Shown: in pieces, positions 34,326 to 47,846 of the stretch | How positions within the stretch are numbered: the stretch's first letter is position 1 | How the letters are laid out: each line of letters begins with the position of its first letter | DNA from: Welwitschia mirabilis | Lineage: Eukaryota > Gnetophyta > Gnetopsida > Welwitschiales | Reading direction: 5' to 3' | Assembly: GCA_051453625.1 (NCBI GenBank) | Contig: JBOZIK010000001.1 | Coordinates: 182,585,471 to 182,649,470 of the forward strand | DNA length: 64,000 bases | Position numbers and translations under genes: made by a program | Notes under the pieces: model-generated | What the model saw: only the letters and a program-made list of their open reading frames with translations | Told to the model about the DNA's origin: nothing | Database searches by the model: none

Positions 34326-37300
34326 TCGTCCTCAAGTGAAGACTCTTTAGTGGATAGACTGCTTATGCTTGCATCTTCTAGTTATCCATCTTCAATGTCC
34401 ACTGCTATTCCAAAATCTCTTTTTTATAGTTGCTTACTACTCATATTCAAGTGAATACCCTCCAATAAAATAACCTCTTATGCTTACATCCACTGGTTTT
34501 AGTTTTCATTATTGTCGCTTATCCATTTCACTTTTATTTGTAAGATAACTTTCATAACAATTAGACTACCATTGTAAGTAGTAAGTGTTGACCTTTTATT
34601 AGAATTGCGTATATCATCTTTAATATAAATTATCCCTTGCTAAAATTTAGTGCTTGTTACTATTGATAATGCATTCATAACAATTGAACATGCAATTATA
34701 CTTTTTTGTTTTCTTAATTAATGAGATGATGTGGTGTTTTTCTTGAATTGTTAAATGGTGTTATGAATAATAAATAAATAGAATGGGTAAGAGATAATTC
34801 ATTAAAGGTATAAAGGGGAAGAGTAAAATGTATGTTTGAAGAGATAATGTAATAATAGTAAGTGTTATAAATAATATATAATTAAGCAAGTTGATAGAAT
34901 AAAAATATAATAAATAGAAAAATTATGTTATATTCATAGAGTAAAAAGGTATGTGACATTTATTACACACAATTTAATATACGTTGTAATATTATACTAT
35001 AATGAATTGTTATTTCATAACTATATTAACTTACTGATAAAGAAGAATAATAAAGGCATAACTATGAAGTAATATGTAATGTTGGTAATAACTATATGAA
35101 TGTTAATAAAGTACATATAGATAGAGGTAGGCAGGTCATTAGTGTATAGTAGTTTCATTTATTGGTAAGAATTATATGATATTCTCATTATCTAATAGAA
35201 ATTACATGTAACTACTTTACAAATGAATTATTGAATAAAGATAACATGATTCAAGCATGGTTTAAGAAATAGTAAGAATATATTTAAACAAATAAAAATA
35301 TTAATAATATTAGAAAATGAGAAGGAGAACATGTTTTTTTTGAAAATACAAAATTTGTTAATTAATATAATAATAATTATCCAGTTAATAAAGTAAGGTA
35401 GTTCTTATGAAATCAAATGAAAAGCATGTGAGAGGAAATCCACTAAGTGAATGACATGGAGAAAGGCTACACATGGCCCACACATAAGTCAGTGAATAGA
35501 AGAATTGATAAAGTAAGAAAAAAGATAAAAATAAAAAGTAATAATAGGGGAAAGTAAGGCAAAATTTCTATCCTAAAGAAAATGGAAAAGCTATGTGAAG
35601 AAAACAAATTAATACAAGGATGTTGAGAATCTATATTAACAGAGTAAAAGGAGAGATAGTAGAATTTTTAAATGCTAGTAATTTATTAAAGATAATAATT
35701 AAAAAATCATATGTAAAATCCTCCATCATTATAATCTCTAAATTCATCACCCTCTCCACAACATCCTTTATTGTAGCCTCCATCATAGTCTTATGTTTTA
35801 TTATGACCATTTTTCAAAGATCTTACCTTAAATTCTCTAAATCAGTTACTATTCCTATTATAATCAATGGGTTTATAGGTAGAATTTGACATGATTCCTT
35901 TAGCAAGATATGGAAGAATGAATGCAAGAGAAATTAGAGATGGAAGTAGAAGAAAAGGAACTTTACAAGTACTTATTTTCATTATGAAATATGCTTCCAT
36001 AGAAACTTAAGAGGCTTTGGAAAATCTTATATAGGATTTGAAGTATTAATGTGGATTAAAGGAAGAGAACATCTATGCATCGTGAGTGCATATATTTTAG
36101 AACTTCTGTATTCATTATTACTTAAGATTGAAAAATATAGATCACATTTACATTTTTAAAACTATTGGCAAGCATGTCACCTAGAGGTTAACTAAATCCA
36201 TAACCCAGACACCATAACTACAATCAGTAGACTTGCTTGAATAAGCTTCCATAATCTCATAAATCAACCTTAGCTAAACATCAATATTCTCTTAAAAATA
36301 AGCAAGATGAATTATTATGGGTAGCATCATGGATATTTTAGATTACTAGAAATGATTACTATCTCAAATATAGTGGAAAATGCAAATTCCTTGCTCATCG
36401 TTAGTAAAGAAAATTTCAAAAATAGATCCATCAATACATTCCACAAATATATGATATTTTTCAATCCTATGAATAATACATTATTTAAGATTTAATCTAG
36501 TAACTTCAAGTAGTAATCATCCCTAAGATATGGTGCATCTAAATTTATTTTGAACGTTTAAGATATATATCTACATCTTCTATCAGAAACCATCCCAGTT
36601 GTAATTAAAATCCTATCTTCATGCAAACTATGAAATGCAAGGTCTAAATTCCTCTTAAATACAAGAATCCTATGTCTAAACTAAGCATTTAGAAGATTAA
36701 TATCTTTTAACAATGCCACTACCATTTCCATCTTGTAATCTTTCTTTGAAGGAGAAACAGAGACTCTTCACTAGTGTCTTTTTCCTTCTCTATGTAAAAT
36801 ATCTTAAGTTGAGTCACATCCTAGTTTACAAATCGCCTATGTGGAATAAATCTATTATTGTATCATCTAATAAGATCATCTTTCCAATCATCACTCCCAG
36901 TTTTGAAGAAGAGGAGTGATGAATGAAAATATATTTATGGTTTAAATTTAAGGATTAGTGAACATTAGAATATATGTGTGTATTCCACTTACATTTACTA
37001 ATGTTAATTCATTACATCCTCATCTATTTGTGATGTCACATGGACATACGCACTGGGATTAGTTATAGAAAATATTCATTTTTCTCTTTCTTTTGTATTT
37101 TACCACTGATGATTCTCTAATAATATATTAAAATTACTTAGTGGAATTTCATAGATATTGTTTTCTTTTAGTACACTTGAGTGATGTCTAATTAAGCATT
37201 TAAGAAAGACCTGGGCTTTAGATTATTTTAAAAGATAAATGCTATGAATTCATGAATTTAGCAACAAAATGTCTCTTTTTTTATTTATTTTATATTTTTA

Positions 37301-37981
37301 GTTATCAATAGAAATGGCTAGACAAAATACACAAGGGAAAAATTATTCAAGAGAAGCATCTGGCTAATGCAAATGAAGACTAACAGACTGTTATTAGTAA
37401 AGGGCATTATGCTATCATTGATTGGTAAGAAAATGGCATTAGTGAAGTGGAAATCTTCTTATCTTTTATAGATAACCACAAAATAAAATAGAAACACTCT
37501 AGTTGCATAATTGTTTATGCTTATAAGACCATGTACAGTATAAGGAAACATGACTTCAAAAGACATAAACAAGAGAATCTCATCCATAAAGATTGGAGGA
37601 CATGCATATGATTATTAGGCATTGCATAGCCTAGCACTTTCCACCTCTGTCTTCTCTAGTAAGAGCAGCATCATCATTATGTGAACCAAAGACTCATAAC
37701 AAAATAGATATCATGACAAGTATGGAATTAATGGAAGCCAACATCATTGACTCTGATAACATATTGATGATGAAAGCTGAAGTATGATAGGCTAGTTTTT
37801 TCTATCTAAAGACATGACATTTATCTTATTTAATTATTTGTATGCCTTTTGTACCACTTTCAAGTATTTTTACACTTAGTTAATTCATCCCTTTTAAAGG
37901 TTCTTATTTTTATTCCACTCCCTTGGATTCTATAGTTTTTCGAATTTTCATTGGATTAAGAAGGTAGAAATTTACCATCTT
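34326..37981 (-). other. Interior of H, no recognised gene
   Basis: No capsid, protease, RT or integrase motif could be read on either strand. Short open stretches (35620-35889, 36713-36919) have no family resemblance. The region is AT-rich with A/T homopolymers around 34860-35340. Confidence 0.35.
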
Positions 37982-37997
37982 TATGGCTCTAATCCTA
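37982..37997 (-). other. Primer-binding site of H (initiator tRNA-Met type)
   Basis: The minus strand reads TAGGATTAGAGCCATA, agreeing with TGGTATCAGAGCCATA at 13 of 16 positions, two bases from the LTR end. Confidence 0.55.
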
Positions 37998-37999
37998 AT

Positions 38000-38412
38000 T
38001 GTAATGTTCCAAATTACTAAGTTTTTATTTTAATAAGGAACATTAAAAAAAATAAAAGAATAAATAAATTAACATATTAATTAGGTAGAAGTTGACATAT
38101 AATTTTACTAAAATGGTAGTAATCTAGCCTCTGCACCTTGCTATAGCCCTAGACTAGTGGTTAAAGATAAAGATATAGACTATGACATGAGTTCCCCTCA
38201 TAGTACTCTTAAGGATAAGCTAAGATTATAGTCTATTATCTATCAATTTTATCCATTCCTACCAAACATCATAGGCTTATGAACTAGATGAAAAAACATG
38301 ATGTTATGAATCCCATGATTGCACTCTTTTATGGTAATAGCAATTATTCCTAATCATTTCTTAATTATACTTATAACAATCACCTAATTAAAAGTGATTT
38401 TAGGATATTATA
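38000..38412 (-). repeat. 5' LTR of element H
   Basis: Begins TGTAATGTTCCAAATTAC on the plus strand and ends GATTTTAGGATATTATA. See the partner at 33867. Confidence 0.6.
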
Positions 38413-40321
38413 GGGGCACTTAATCCTTTTTAGAGGTAAATATAGGATTGGAATTATTAGAATCCTTTGGCTTATAATGTTAAGTGAGTGATTATAATTA
38501 TTTATCATGTAGCATTGAGTAGGGTGATTAGATCTTTAGTCTCATAATATTTGATGAAGGTTGTCATGGTGAGGTCAACACATAGCATTTGAAATCGGGT
38601 CCCTCCATGGACTAGTACTATCACCACATGTCTCTAGTACCAACTCAATATGCCACTATCACATGTTAATATCACATGTATTCAAGTGCTACTACCACAT
38701 ACCATTGAATATAATAATTGATTTTGATATAGTAACTTAGTGAGTCCACTATTTAAAGTTAATTACTTTTTCATAATAGCTCTAGAATGTAAGTTTGGAA
38801 GTAAGTTCCATTAAAAGACTAGTGTTTCCATATAGGTAATTAGCACAGCTAGCGTTTTTAGAAAGATTAGCTTCAATTTGTAACATGTGCTCTAAAATCC
38901 TACTAAATTTCTAAAAATATTATGGAAAAATACATAAGATCAAGTACAGAATAGAAAATAGTATAATACATATTTTTATGATTAAAAGAATTAAATTTAT
39001 GTCTTCACTATGATAAATCTAATATTGTTATATCCCACATTTTGTAATATTTAATTAGTAATCATAATGACATGATTACAAGAGTCTCTAAATTATGTAT
39101 TATATTTTGGTAACAAATTTTAATGGAAATTCTTTTTTTCTAATGAGAATTGATGTGTTGATTTATAATTAATAATGTATTATATTTCTTATGTCAAAGT
39201 TATATTTCTAATTATAAGTACTCATAAAGTTAATTAATTAATTAATCTTAGTGTTGGATAATTTTATTATTTCAAATAATAATGATTATTATAAGAATTT
39301 TAGTACTAAGTAAATATTTATGATAAGACATGTCATATACATGGTTAAATAGTTAAATTAAAAAAGTCACCTGAAGATGTAAAATTAAAATAAAAGTTCT
39401 ACAAAAATGACATGTGATATCTTTATTTTAATTATCTATTCATGTGCCTTATTCAAACTTAAAAATGAAGAAAAAACTAAAATTACTTGATAAAAGTAAA
39501 AAAATGATAAGGAGGTAAAAAGTAAGAGTATTATGTTCAACTATANNNNNNNNNNNNNNNNNNNNNNNNNNNNNNNNNNNNNNNNNNNNNNNNNNNNNNN
39601 NNNNNNNNNNNNNNNNNNNNNNNNNNNNNNNNNNNNNNNNNNNNNNNNNNNNNNNNNNNNNNNNNNNNNNNNNNNNNNNNNNNNNNNNNNNNNNNNNNNN
39701 NNNNNNNNNNNNNNNNNNNNNNNNNNNNNNNNTGATAATTATTAAAGTACTTTATGCATAAAAAATATATTTTTTATTATGTCACAAGGCAATTTTAAAA
39801 TTGGTGGATTGTTCTTCTAATGCATTTTAAATATAATTTGGACTGATTATAACCCTATGAAGGATTAATAAGGAACTAGAATGAGGATATGATGCATGTA
39901 ACTAATCTCACTAATTAAAATAAAAATATCACTCACTTAAGTTATATGCATGAGTCATAAATAAGATTTCTTTTGTCATTTATACATTACTTTCACTTCT
40001 TACAGAAGCTCTTACAACTTCTCATTGATCAATCTTATCACTAATCATTCATATATCAATGTCACTTCCACACAATCTCATCCAACTTCTCACTAAACAA
40101 TTTTATCATTTTCATTCATATGGCCATATCAATTTTACATAGAGTTCATCCAAATTATCATTAATCAGTCTTGTCATTTTCTCATACCATTTTTAAACAA
40201 ACCCATCCAACTTGTTTTTAGTCAATCTTATCAAACAAACAATATTTTCTTACCTTATAAGAAAAATTATGTGTGTGGTTCTTGACTAATTATATCAAGA
40301 ACATTTAGTGCATCATTCATT
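38413..40321. other. Unassigned AT-rich sequence
   Basis: No gene recognised. It contains a run of short ACTATCACCACATG-like phrases (38600-38700), a TTAA microsatellite (39230-39246) and a 187-N gap (39546-39732). Confidence 0.35.
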
Positions 40322-40329
40322 TATAAATA
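40322..40329 (+). promoter_or_regulatory. Possible TATA box
   Basis: TATAAATA followed by GAGCCCTCTTCTTTCTTC, the kind of TATA plus CT-rich context seen in plant LTR promoters. No LTR boundaries were found, so this may be a fragment of an LTR. Confidence 0.3.
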
Positions 40330-40408
40330 GAGCCCTCTTCTTTCTTCTTAAACTAGTATTCTTTAATTACATTTAGGCTACCAAACTTTCTTCTCGATTT
40401 TTCATCCT

Positions 40409-40935
40409 CTTGAGTGTATATTTGAAGCTTAAAGCTTGGAATCTTGAATCTAGGATCTTGGATATTAAAACTTCCATTAATATTATTTAAGGATCATCAA
40501 TCTCTTTCCCCATAAGTATGTTCTTATTTTATAAGAATTTTACGTCCATTTCTTACATTAGGCCTATTCATATGATTGTGGTATGAATGTAGTATTTGTA
40601 TTTTCCCTTTCATTAGCTGNNNNNNNNNNNNNNNNNNNNNNNNNNNNNNNNNNNNNNNNNNNNNNNNNNNNNNNNNNNNNNNNNNNNNNNNNNNNNNNNN
40701 NNNNNNNNNNNNNNNNNNNCATCCTCTTGAGTGTATATTTGGAGCTTAAAGCTTGGAATCTTGAATCTAGAATCTTTGATATTAAAACTTCCATTAATAT
40801 TATTTAAGAATCATCAATCTCTTTCCCCATAAGTGTGTTATTATTTTATAAGAATTTTACCTCCATTTCTTACATTAAGCCTATTCATATGATTGTGGTA
40901 TGAATGTAGTATTTGTATTTTCCCTTTCATTGGCT
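40409..40935. repeat. 210-bp block duplicated around a 100-N gap
   Basis: 40409-40619 recurs as 40720-40935. The gap is 40620-40719. Confidence 0.8.
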
Positions 40936-41911
40936 GATACTAAGATAAGTGAGATATTTAAGGGATTTATTTACATGCTTAGTTAATAAGCTACCAATAA
41001 ATATCCCATGGACATTGACTACGATGAGAAAGAGAGTTAAGGGACCTCTTCACATGCTTAGCTTCTATGTGTCTAATGGATATTTTAGCTAAGTGACCGG
41101 GGGATTTACTATAATTTTAGATATCCATTTTTTATGTAATATTTTTATTAAAATGAATTTTACATTATATTAATACTAAAGTCTTATTACGGTGAATGAA
41201 TCTAATCTTAAAAAATCTATTTAGGCTAGGTACTCCTTCGTAGAAAATCTTAAGGCTCATGGTATTTAATGCATTATTTATTATAGTAATTTGAGTTTAT
41301 ATTACTTATAATTCTATTTTATATACATTAAATGCTAATTTTTATTATGAATTTTTATTTAATTTATTAATATTTATTTCTATAAATTAGTGTGAGCTCC
41401 ATTGCCCTTAGTTTAATTAAAGTCTACTTTTTCCTAAAAGTGAAGCATAACTTAAGAAACTCATAACTCATCCAATACTAAGTAAATATTTAAGAAATTT
41501 TTTATATGGGTTTAGAATAATGTTAAGAATTAAAAAGTTTTAAAAAAGTAATCTTTCTAGGAGTAAAATAGTTTTTAAAATTTCTTTTATGAAAATAACT
41601 CAAAAATTACAAGTAGAAAACAAGAAGTAAAAAGTCTTAGTTTCTAGAATCAATAGGATGTTTTCATAAAAATTAAATATTTTAACTTCTATAGAATCTA
41701 ATAATATTTTCAAAAAGTAGTTTAAAACTCCAGCTAGATTAAAAGTTATAGTCATTTTAGTGAAGGGTACTATCCTAGCAACTCTAAAATTTAGGTTTTT
41801 TTTTAATATTCAAAGCTTAACCCTATGAAATGTATCTATACTAATTTAGATTTAATAAAATTAGCTTCTAGGAATAAGATGATGAGTCCATTTTAAGAAA
41901 AATAAGTCTAA
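40936..41911. other. Unassigned sequence
   Basis: AT-rich; no coding or repeat identity recognised. Confidence 0.3.
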
Positions 41912-42580
41912 TATGATGAGTCTATTTTAAGAAAAATAAGTCTAATTCATTTTTACATTTTTAAATAATTGATTAGACATTTTTTAGTTTCAATGTCTTT
42001 TAAAAGCTAAGAAAATTTGTAAATAATTTTAATAATTATAGAAAATTATCTAATGCAAGTACAAAATTATTTTAAATACTGATTCTAGTTAATTAAACTT
42101 TTTTATTAATTATTTTGATATACAATTTATTAATATTTAGGCCTTTATTCTTACATTTCAAAAAGAAATATTAATAAAGCTAAGTGATTGAGCTACATAT
42201 CTCTAAAATTATTNNNNNNNNNNNNNNNNNNNNNNNNNNNNNNNNNNNNNNNNNNNNNNNNNNNNNNNNNNNNNNNNNNNNNNNNNNNNNNNNNNNNNNN
42301 NNNNNNNNNNNNNAATATGATGAGTCTATTTTAAGAAAAATAAGTCTAATTCATTTTTACATTTTTAAATAATTAAGTAGACATTTTTTAGTTTCAATGT
42401 CTTTTAAAAGCTAAGAAAATTTGTAAATAATTTTAATTATTATAGAAAATTATCTAATGCAAGTACCAAATTATTTTAGATACTATATAATTTCTAGTTA
42501 ATTAAATTTTTTTTTAATTATTTGATATACAATTTATTAATATTTAGGCCTTTATTCTTACATTTCAAGCATAAACATTA
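41912..42580. repeat. Block duplicated around a 100-N gap
   Basis: 41912-42180 recurs as 42314-42580. Near 41880-41945 there is also a local tandem copy of ATGATGAGTC(C/T)ATTTTAAG. The gap is 42214-42313. Confidence 0.7.
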
Positions 42581-42624
42581 NNNNNNNNNNNNNNNNNNNN
42601 NNNNNNNNNNNNNNNNNNNNNNAT

Positions 42625-42682
42625 TATATATATATATATATATATATATATAATCACTTATCTTTGTTAATATTTATTTTTG

Positions 42683-42713
<31 letters not shown>
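42625..42713. repeat. Two (AT)n microsatellites
   Basis: Tracts at 42625-42652 and 42686-42713 are separated by 33 bp. A 42-N gap (42581-42622) ends just before the first, probably caused by it. Confidence 0.9.
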
Positions 42714-43548
42714 TACTTAATGTTATTTAATATAAATACTTAGAATTCTCAAATGGAATTTAGAAGTTATCTCAGTTCCATAAATGGATTGTATTTCTAT
42801 AATAGAACTTGGATGTATTAATGTCCCTTATTTGAAAGGAATTAGTATAATATAAAAAAAATAAAAGAACATTTTCTTTCATTTATTTTCATCATTATGA
42901 TTTGAAATGTATGATTTTCTTTTTATGTAAAATTGAACTGATGCTTATATACTCTATTTTTTTCTTTTATATGATTCATTTCATAAAATAAATCCAATGA
43001 TGGTTATAAATATTTTTACTAGGTAAATAATCCAGTAAATATCCACATAATTATATGCTTACATTTGTATGCTGTATTCATTTAACTAAATTAAAATAAT
43101 TTTAATAATTATTCATCCTAATATTATATTTCATATTTAAGATGGATTGCATTACTTTTATTTATAAAACCTCTTAAAAGTGGATTTGGTTATTACTCTT
43201 CTATCTTACCCATGCATGAACTTATTTTTTACTTAATATTTTAAACCCTTACTATGAAAGGATTATGTTGTGTCATCTTGAGATGCTTCAAGGAAGTGGG
43301 GATCATTAGTAAGAATCCATAACCTTATGTACTACCTATTACCTATATTATGGGTATATCGAGGTGAAATTGAAACCTATCGATTTGAGCCTAACCACAT
43401 TTGTATAGTCCAAAATCAGAAGTAGAAGCAATTCATATCTAAAGGGTAGTAAGATATCAACTTGGAATGCCATTAATAAGAGTTGTAACCTCCTATTACA
43501 TCAACTAGGTACTATCCTAAAACTTATTCGTTTTATGTAATAAAACAA
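42714..43548. other. Unassigned sequence
   Basis: AT-rich; nothing recognised. Confidence 0.3.
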
Positions 43549-43793
43549 GTTAACATCCCATTAACTTTATACAAGATATCTTTATGTGACAAAAACAAAA
43601 GTATGAGTAAATATAAGATATAATTTTGACATCTTATAGTATGAAAACCAAAAGGATCTATAGTTAAGTATGTTTAAATCTTATGATGTTTTAATAAAGT
43701 TTAAATAGAAATTGATACTAGGTTTCATTGTTCATGTTAATTAATAAGTTAAAAAAAAGCATAATTTGGGTAATAAAAGTTAGGATGTTATAA
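43549..43793. repeat. Possible solo LTR or small inverted-ended element
   Basis: The left end GTTAACATCCCATTAACTTT mirrors the right end AAAGTTAGGATGTTATA. The TAACATCC/GGATGTTA ends recall TGTAACATCCC-type LTRs such as H. The right end is repeated near 44310 because the area is duplicated around a gap. Confidence 0.35.
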
Positions 43794-44670
43794 ATATACT
43801 TAAGATAAATGTCAATTTTTACATGTTATCACATCCTCTAACTAGATTTTTTATAGTTCCTTAGTAAGAAGTTAATAAAGAATAATTGACATGAAAAAAC
43901 TTTTAATTAAATATTCAAGTAAGAATGATGAAGACTTTGAATATTTTTAGCCAATTTTTTAGAAAAAGATAATACATTAAAATCAAAAAAATTATTAACA
44001 AAACTTTTCTTTAAAAAAATGTGAATGTCATACCCCCAACCAAAGTTTAACTTCATTATCAAAGATTAAAAAGATAGAAAAATTTAATGCATAGTTTAAG
44101 AAAAATTTCAAAAAAAAGAAGGAAGATGTTTCATTACATGTCATTTTATTAAAACTNNNNNNNNNNNNNNNNNNNNNNNNNNNNNNNNNNNNNNNNNNNN
44201 NNNNNNNNNNNNNNNNNNNNNNNNNNNNNNNNNNNNNNNNNNNNNNNNNNNNNNNNAATAATTTTAAAAAAATCATAATTAGGGTAATTAAAGTTATGAT
44301 GTTATAAATATACTTAAGATAAATGTCAATTTTTACATGTTATCACATCCTTTAACTAGATTTTTTATAATTCCTTAGTAAGAAGTTAATAAAGAATAAT
44401 TGACATGAAAAAACTTTTAATTAAATATTCAAGTAATAATGATGAAGGCTTTGAATATTTTTAGCCAATTTTTGGAAAAAATAATACATTAAAATTAAAA
44501 AAATTATTAACAAATCTTTTCTTTAAAAAAATGTGAATGCCATACCCCCACCCAAAGTTTAACTTCATTCTGAAAGATTAAAAAGATAGAAAAATTTAAT
44601 GTAGAGTTTAAGAAAAATTTCAAAAAAAAAAGAAGGAAGATGTTTCATTACATGTCATTTTATTAAAACT
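43750..44670. repeat. 400-bp block duplicated around a 100-N gap
   Basis: 43750-44156 recurs as 44257-44670 with a few indels in A runs. The gap is 44157-44256. From 44671 to 45017 nothing is recognised. Confidence 0.8.
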
Positions 44671-45117
44671 ATGAAAAGAAAAAAGTACAAGGTAGTGAAA
44701 ACTAAGCTACAATGTAAGGAAAAATAAAAGGCTAATTAATGGAATGTTTATTGGAAAATGATGACATAAATGGAATAAAAAATGGTAATGCATATGAAAA
44801 CTCAACCATACTACCTATGAATAAAAGAGATAAATTACCTAATACAATGGTATCTTATATTAAAATTTTTATTAATTTTATTTTATTTAATAATCAAATT
44901 ACCAAATAAGCAAAGTGTCAACTAAGTAAGCACCTAAAAGTCCAAGAGTTAGTATCAAATCTTAAGCACAATTATTAAAAAAAGAAAATAATAAAAAATA
45001 TCCAATTCCTACTGCCCNNNNNNNNNNNNNNNNNNNNNNNNNNNNNNNNNNNNNNNNNNNNNNNNNNNNNNNNNNNNNNNNNNNNNNNNNNNNNNNNNNN
45101 NNNNNNNNNNNNNNNNN

Positions 45118-46651
45118 CTTACTCCTCTGATAGTGGCTACACTCCCCTCATCATGGCAAAATAACTTTTACTTAGAGGCTATGAGATCAGTGATGTCCTT
45201 AGTATTATTAGAGGCATTGCTTGCTCTTTAGACTCCCTTTTCATATGGTACTTCTACATGATCATTCTACTTTTTCAAATTCTAGTATTGATTTGATATG
45301 TGAGCTAGTGAGTTTATGTTTTAATAGTTTTTATATTATCATTTATTATTTGATAAGATCATCATAATCATTGCCTATTTTAATGGCACTTTATGAGTTT
45401 TTACATACTATCATGCATTTTTCATTAAGTGATTTTATGATTTTTACCAAGAGAATTTTTTAGGTTAGAATTCATGGTAAGTAAACAATCTCCTTTATGT
45501 TCCTAGTTTTTTATTTTCATACTTTTTTAATATAATATTATAAATTTAATCATTTTAGTAGTTTCTTGTTGTTACTACTCAAATTTTTTTATCCATGAGG
45601 GTTATTATCCTTTCTCTTTTGATAGGTGATGATGATACTTTCTTTTTTGACAGGTGATGATGATACTTTCTCTTTTTAATTTTAGTTTCTTACTTTTTTC
45701 ATGCTTACCAAGGTCAAGTAAATTTGAGAAGTTCTTCTAAGCATCACTTCCTTTTACTTAGTGCATTATTATGATTTCATTCTTTTCTCCTGTAATACTC
45801 TTTTTCCATTAGTCTCTTTTTACCATACTTATTTTTTTAAAGATAGTTCTTTACTTTTTACCTTCTTCTTGATTTTTTGCTTCCTTTTTAATTCTTACTA
45901 TTTTTAGACTTTTTTTGGTTTTTTTTAAGTCTTTCCAACATCTCATTTGATCAATGTCATTCCATGTCTGTCATTCCCATGACAAACAGGATGACAATCA
46001 TCCTTTTTACTCTATTGCAATCCGAGATGTCTTACTTCACATGTGAGGAGGAGGATGGTAGGACATCTTTTTGAGCTTCTTCTAAGATATGAAGAAAAAA
46101 TTTTAAATTTAAAAGGATCATTTTTGAGCTTTTATGATACATATTTATTATGAGTTATTTGGATGTGATTTCATGTTACTTAAATAAAATTTCATGAACT
46201 TTATTTAGTAAGAACATAGTAGCACACTTACAGAGTTTTTCTACAACTATGTTTTAAAACATTTAAACATCTTAAACAAGGTAAAAGAATGTTATGATTA
46301 CTCTTTATACTTAGCCCTTTGTAGAATACATTAATGAACTTGATGCATTATTTTTCTTGAGTTATCACTACCTAGTTTTGTACATCAGTTTCAATATCAC
46401 TATCTTAAGTTATGCATACATATTATCATTTTTTTAGCTATTCTTCTTTTGTGATGTGTTTAAATAGGGGGCTTATGAATATGTTAATATTTGTATCAGT
46501 TAATTAGTTTTTGATGTCTATTCCTACATGGTAAAAATTGAACTCAAGATTACATTTTTCTACTTGTTATTTATCTTAGTTAATTGGCTTATAATATAGT
46601 TGATCACTCAGTTTGTTAGGGACTAACAAGGTTGAGTAGGAGGCTATATTA
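45118..46651 (+). mobile_element. 3' internal fragment of the D family, abutting the left LTR of D
   Basis: Related to 57340-59074 over its length, from CCTCTGATAGTGGCTACACTCC and CTATGAGATCAGTGATGTCC to the polypurine tract ACAAGGTTGAGTAGGAGGCT (46626-46645). It contains the TCATTCC...GGATGAC motif at 45971-45995. No coding sequence was seen. A 100-N gap without duplicated flanks lies directly left. Its position before a 5' LTR is unusual (see findings). Confidence 0.65.
45613..45668. repeat. Twofold tandem repeat, 28-bp unit
   Basis: Two units of TCTTTTTTGACAGG plus TGATGATGATACTT differ at three positions. The matching region at 57880-57920 has a single unit. Confidence 0.7.
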
Positions 46652-47822
46652 TGATGTTAATTTCTAGAAATTTGATTATGTATTTTAAGTAATTTTATTG
46701 GACATTTATACATGTTTGGATGTAATTCTAATGATTGTGGAAAATTGATAGGATGTTCACTAAAACATGTAATTCTTAGCATATTTGGAGGTATCTTAGG
46801 CTTATTTTGATATTGTATTCCTTGAAGAAAAGATTTACAATGCAAAAGACTAAGTTCCCTTAATCTAGAAAGATAGATAGGCTTATTGTTTCCTCTTTCA
46901 TTCCCATAACAGTTAGGATGGTAGCACTACTGACATGGACTAAATTTGTGAAGTTAACTATAAGGTTTAAATATGATGGATCACCTGTTGTTGTGGACTA
47001 TCCTCCTTAGTGTTATTCCCACAATAGTTATAATGACAACTATTTTGTATGAATAAAAACAATTATATTTGTAATGGGGTTATGTAGCCCAGGTGGGTAT
47101 CTAGGGTTTCTTTTTTGACTTTTAGGATTTTACTTCTAGAACTTTAGTATAAAACTATAAATACTCCCCTTTTCCTTTATTCTTGTGATAGAATTCTAAA
47201 GGTTAAGAAGTTCATCCATTAGCTACAGAGAGAAGATTTTCTTGGTGTTGGGCTAAGTAACCTCCATTAAGATGCTACTACTTTTTTATAAGTGATTATT
47301 AAATTAATGATTAATTTAAAAAATCTTTTTACTTTGGTGATAATTTCATAGTTTATTTAGATTATAAAAGTAATCTTTATAAAGGTTGACATCGCTAGTT
47401 TAGATCTTACATTGAATTTCATTTTATTCCATCCCCATATTTGCATTATTCATCTTCTGTTTGGCATATCTTAGGTCATGTTGGTTAGGACAAGTGGTAA
47501 ACTCTTCCTAATTGATCTATGTTATAAGGAATAACTATTATGACAGGAGGATTAGAATTCAAATAGACTCATTACACTTGCATTTCATCCATTTCCATTT
47601 TATCATATTTCACCTTGCATTATTGTTCTTTATTTTTTATTTACTAAAAAATTAAAGAATAAAATAATTTGTGAAATTAGTTCTCTAACTTCTAGCCTAA
47701 ATTCCTTTAATAGATTATGACATTTTAGTTAACTCTGATCTACACTAATGTGTTCTTTCTGTAAGTATTATGAATTATGGGTTTTGTTTAAGGACTTAAA
47801 AATTGTATGAATTCATATAGAA
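46652..47822 (+). repeat. 5' LTR of element D
   Basis: 1,171 bp, starting TGATGTTAATTTC. It aligns to 59075-60325 through GTAATTCTTAGCATATTTGG-like, GTTGTGGACTATCCTCCTTAG-like and TGGGCTAAGTA blocks. The TATA box is at 47156-47163. Two TCATTCC/GGATG-type motifs lie at 46891-46926 and 46998-47041. Confidence 0.75.
47156..47163 (+). promoter_or_regulatory. TATA box in 5' LTR of D
   Basis: TATAAATA in ACTATAAATACTCCCC, conserved in the 3' LTR at 59579-59586. Confidence 0.6.
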
Positions 47823-47828
47823 ATAATT

Positions 47829-47846
47829 TGATGATATTGTTGGGGA
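47829..47846 (+). other. Primer-binding site of D, left copy
   Basis: TGATGATATTGTTGGGGA compared with TGGCGCCGTTGCCGGGGA: the differences are mostly transitions. It lies six bases after the LTR end. Confidence 0.55.

Larger units (their letters stand above)
33867..38412 (-). mobile_element. LTR retrotransposon H (minus strand), interior unrecognised
   Basis: Two related repeats of 435 and 413 bp (33867-34301 and 38000-38412) have mirrored ends (TGTAATGTTCC and GAACATTACA) like LTRs of the TGTAACATCCC type common in plants. On the minus strand the 38000 LTR is followed by a tRNA-iMet-type primer site, and the 34301 LTR is preceded by a purine-rich tract after CTTGAGGACGAG, a phrase known from Ty3/gypsy elements. 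The flanks GGGAT and GGGGC could be a target duplication with two transitions. The 3.7-kb interior shows no readable gag or pol, so this is either heavily decayed or a non-coding derivative. Confidence 0.55.

Noticed and set aside
33867-38412. Reading the mirrored ends of the H repeats as a pair of MITEs
   Set aside because: Primer site and polypurine tract on the correct inner sides fit LTRs better than terminal inverted repeats of DNA transposons.
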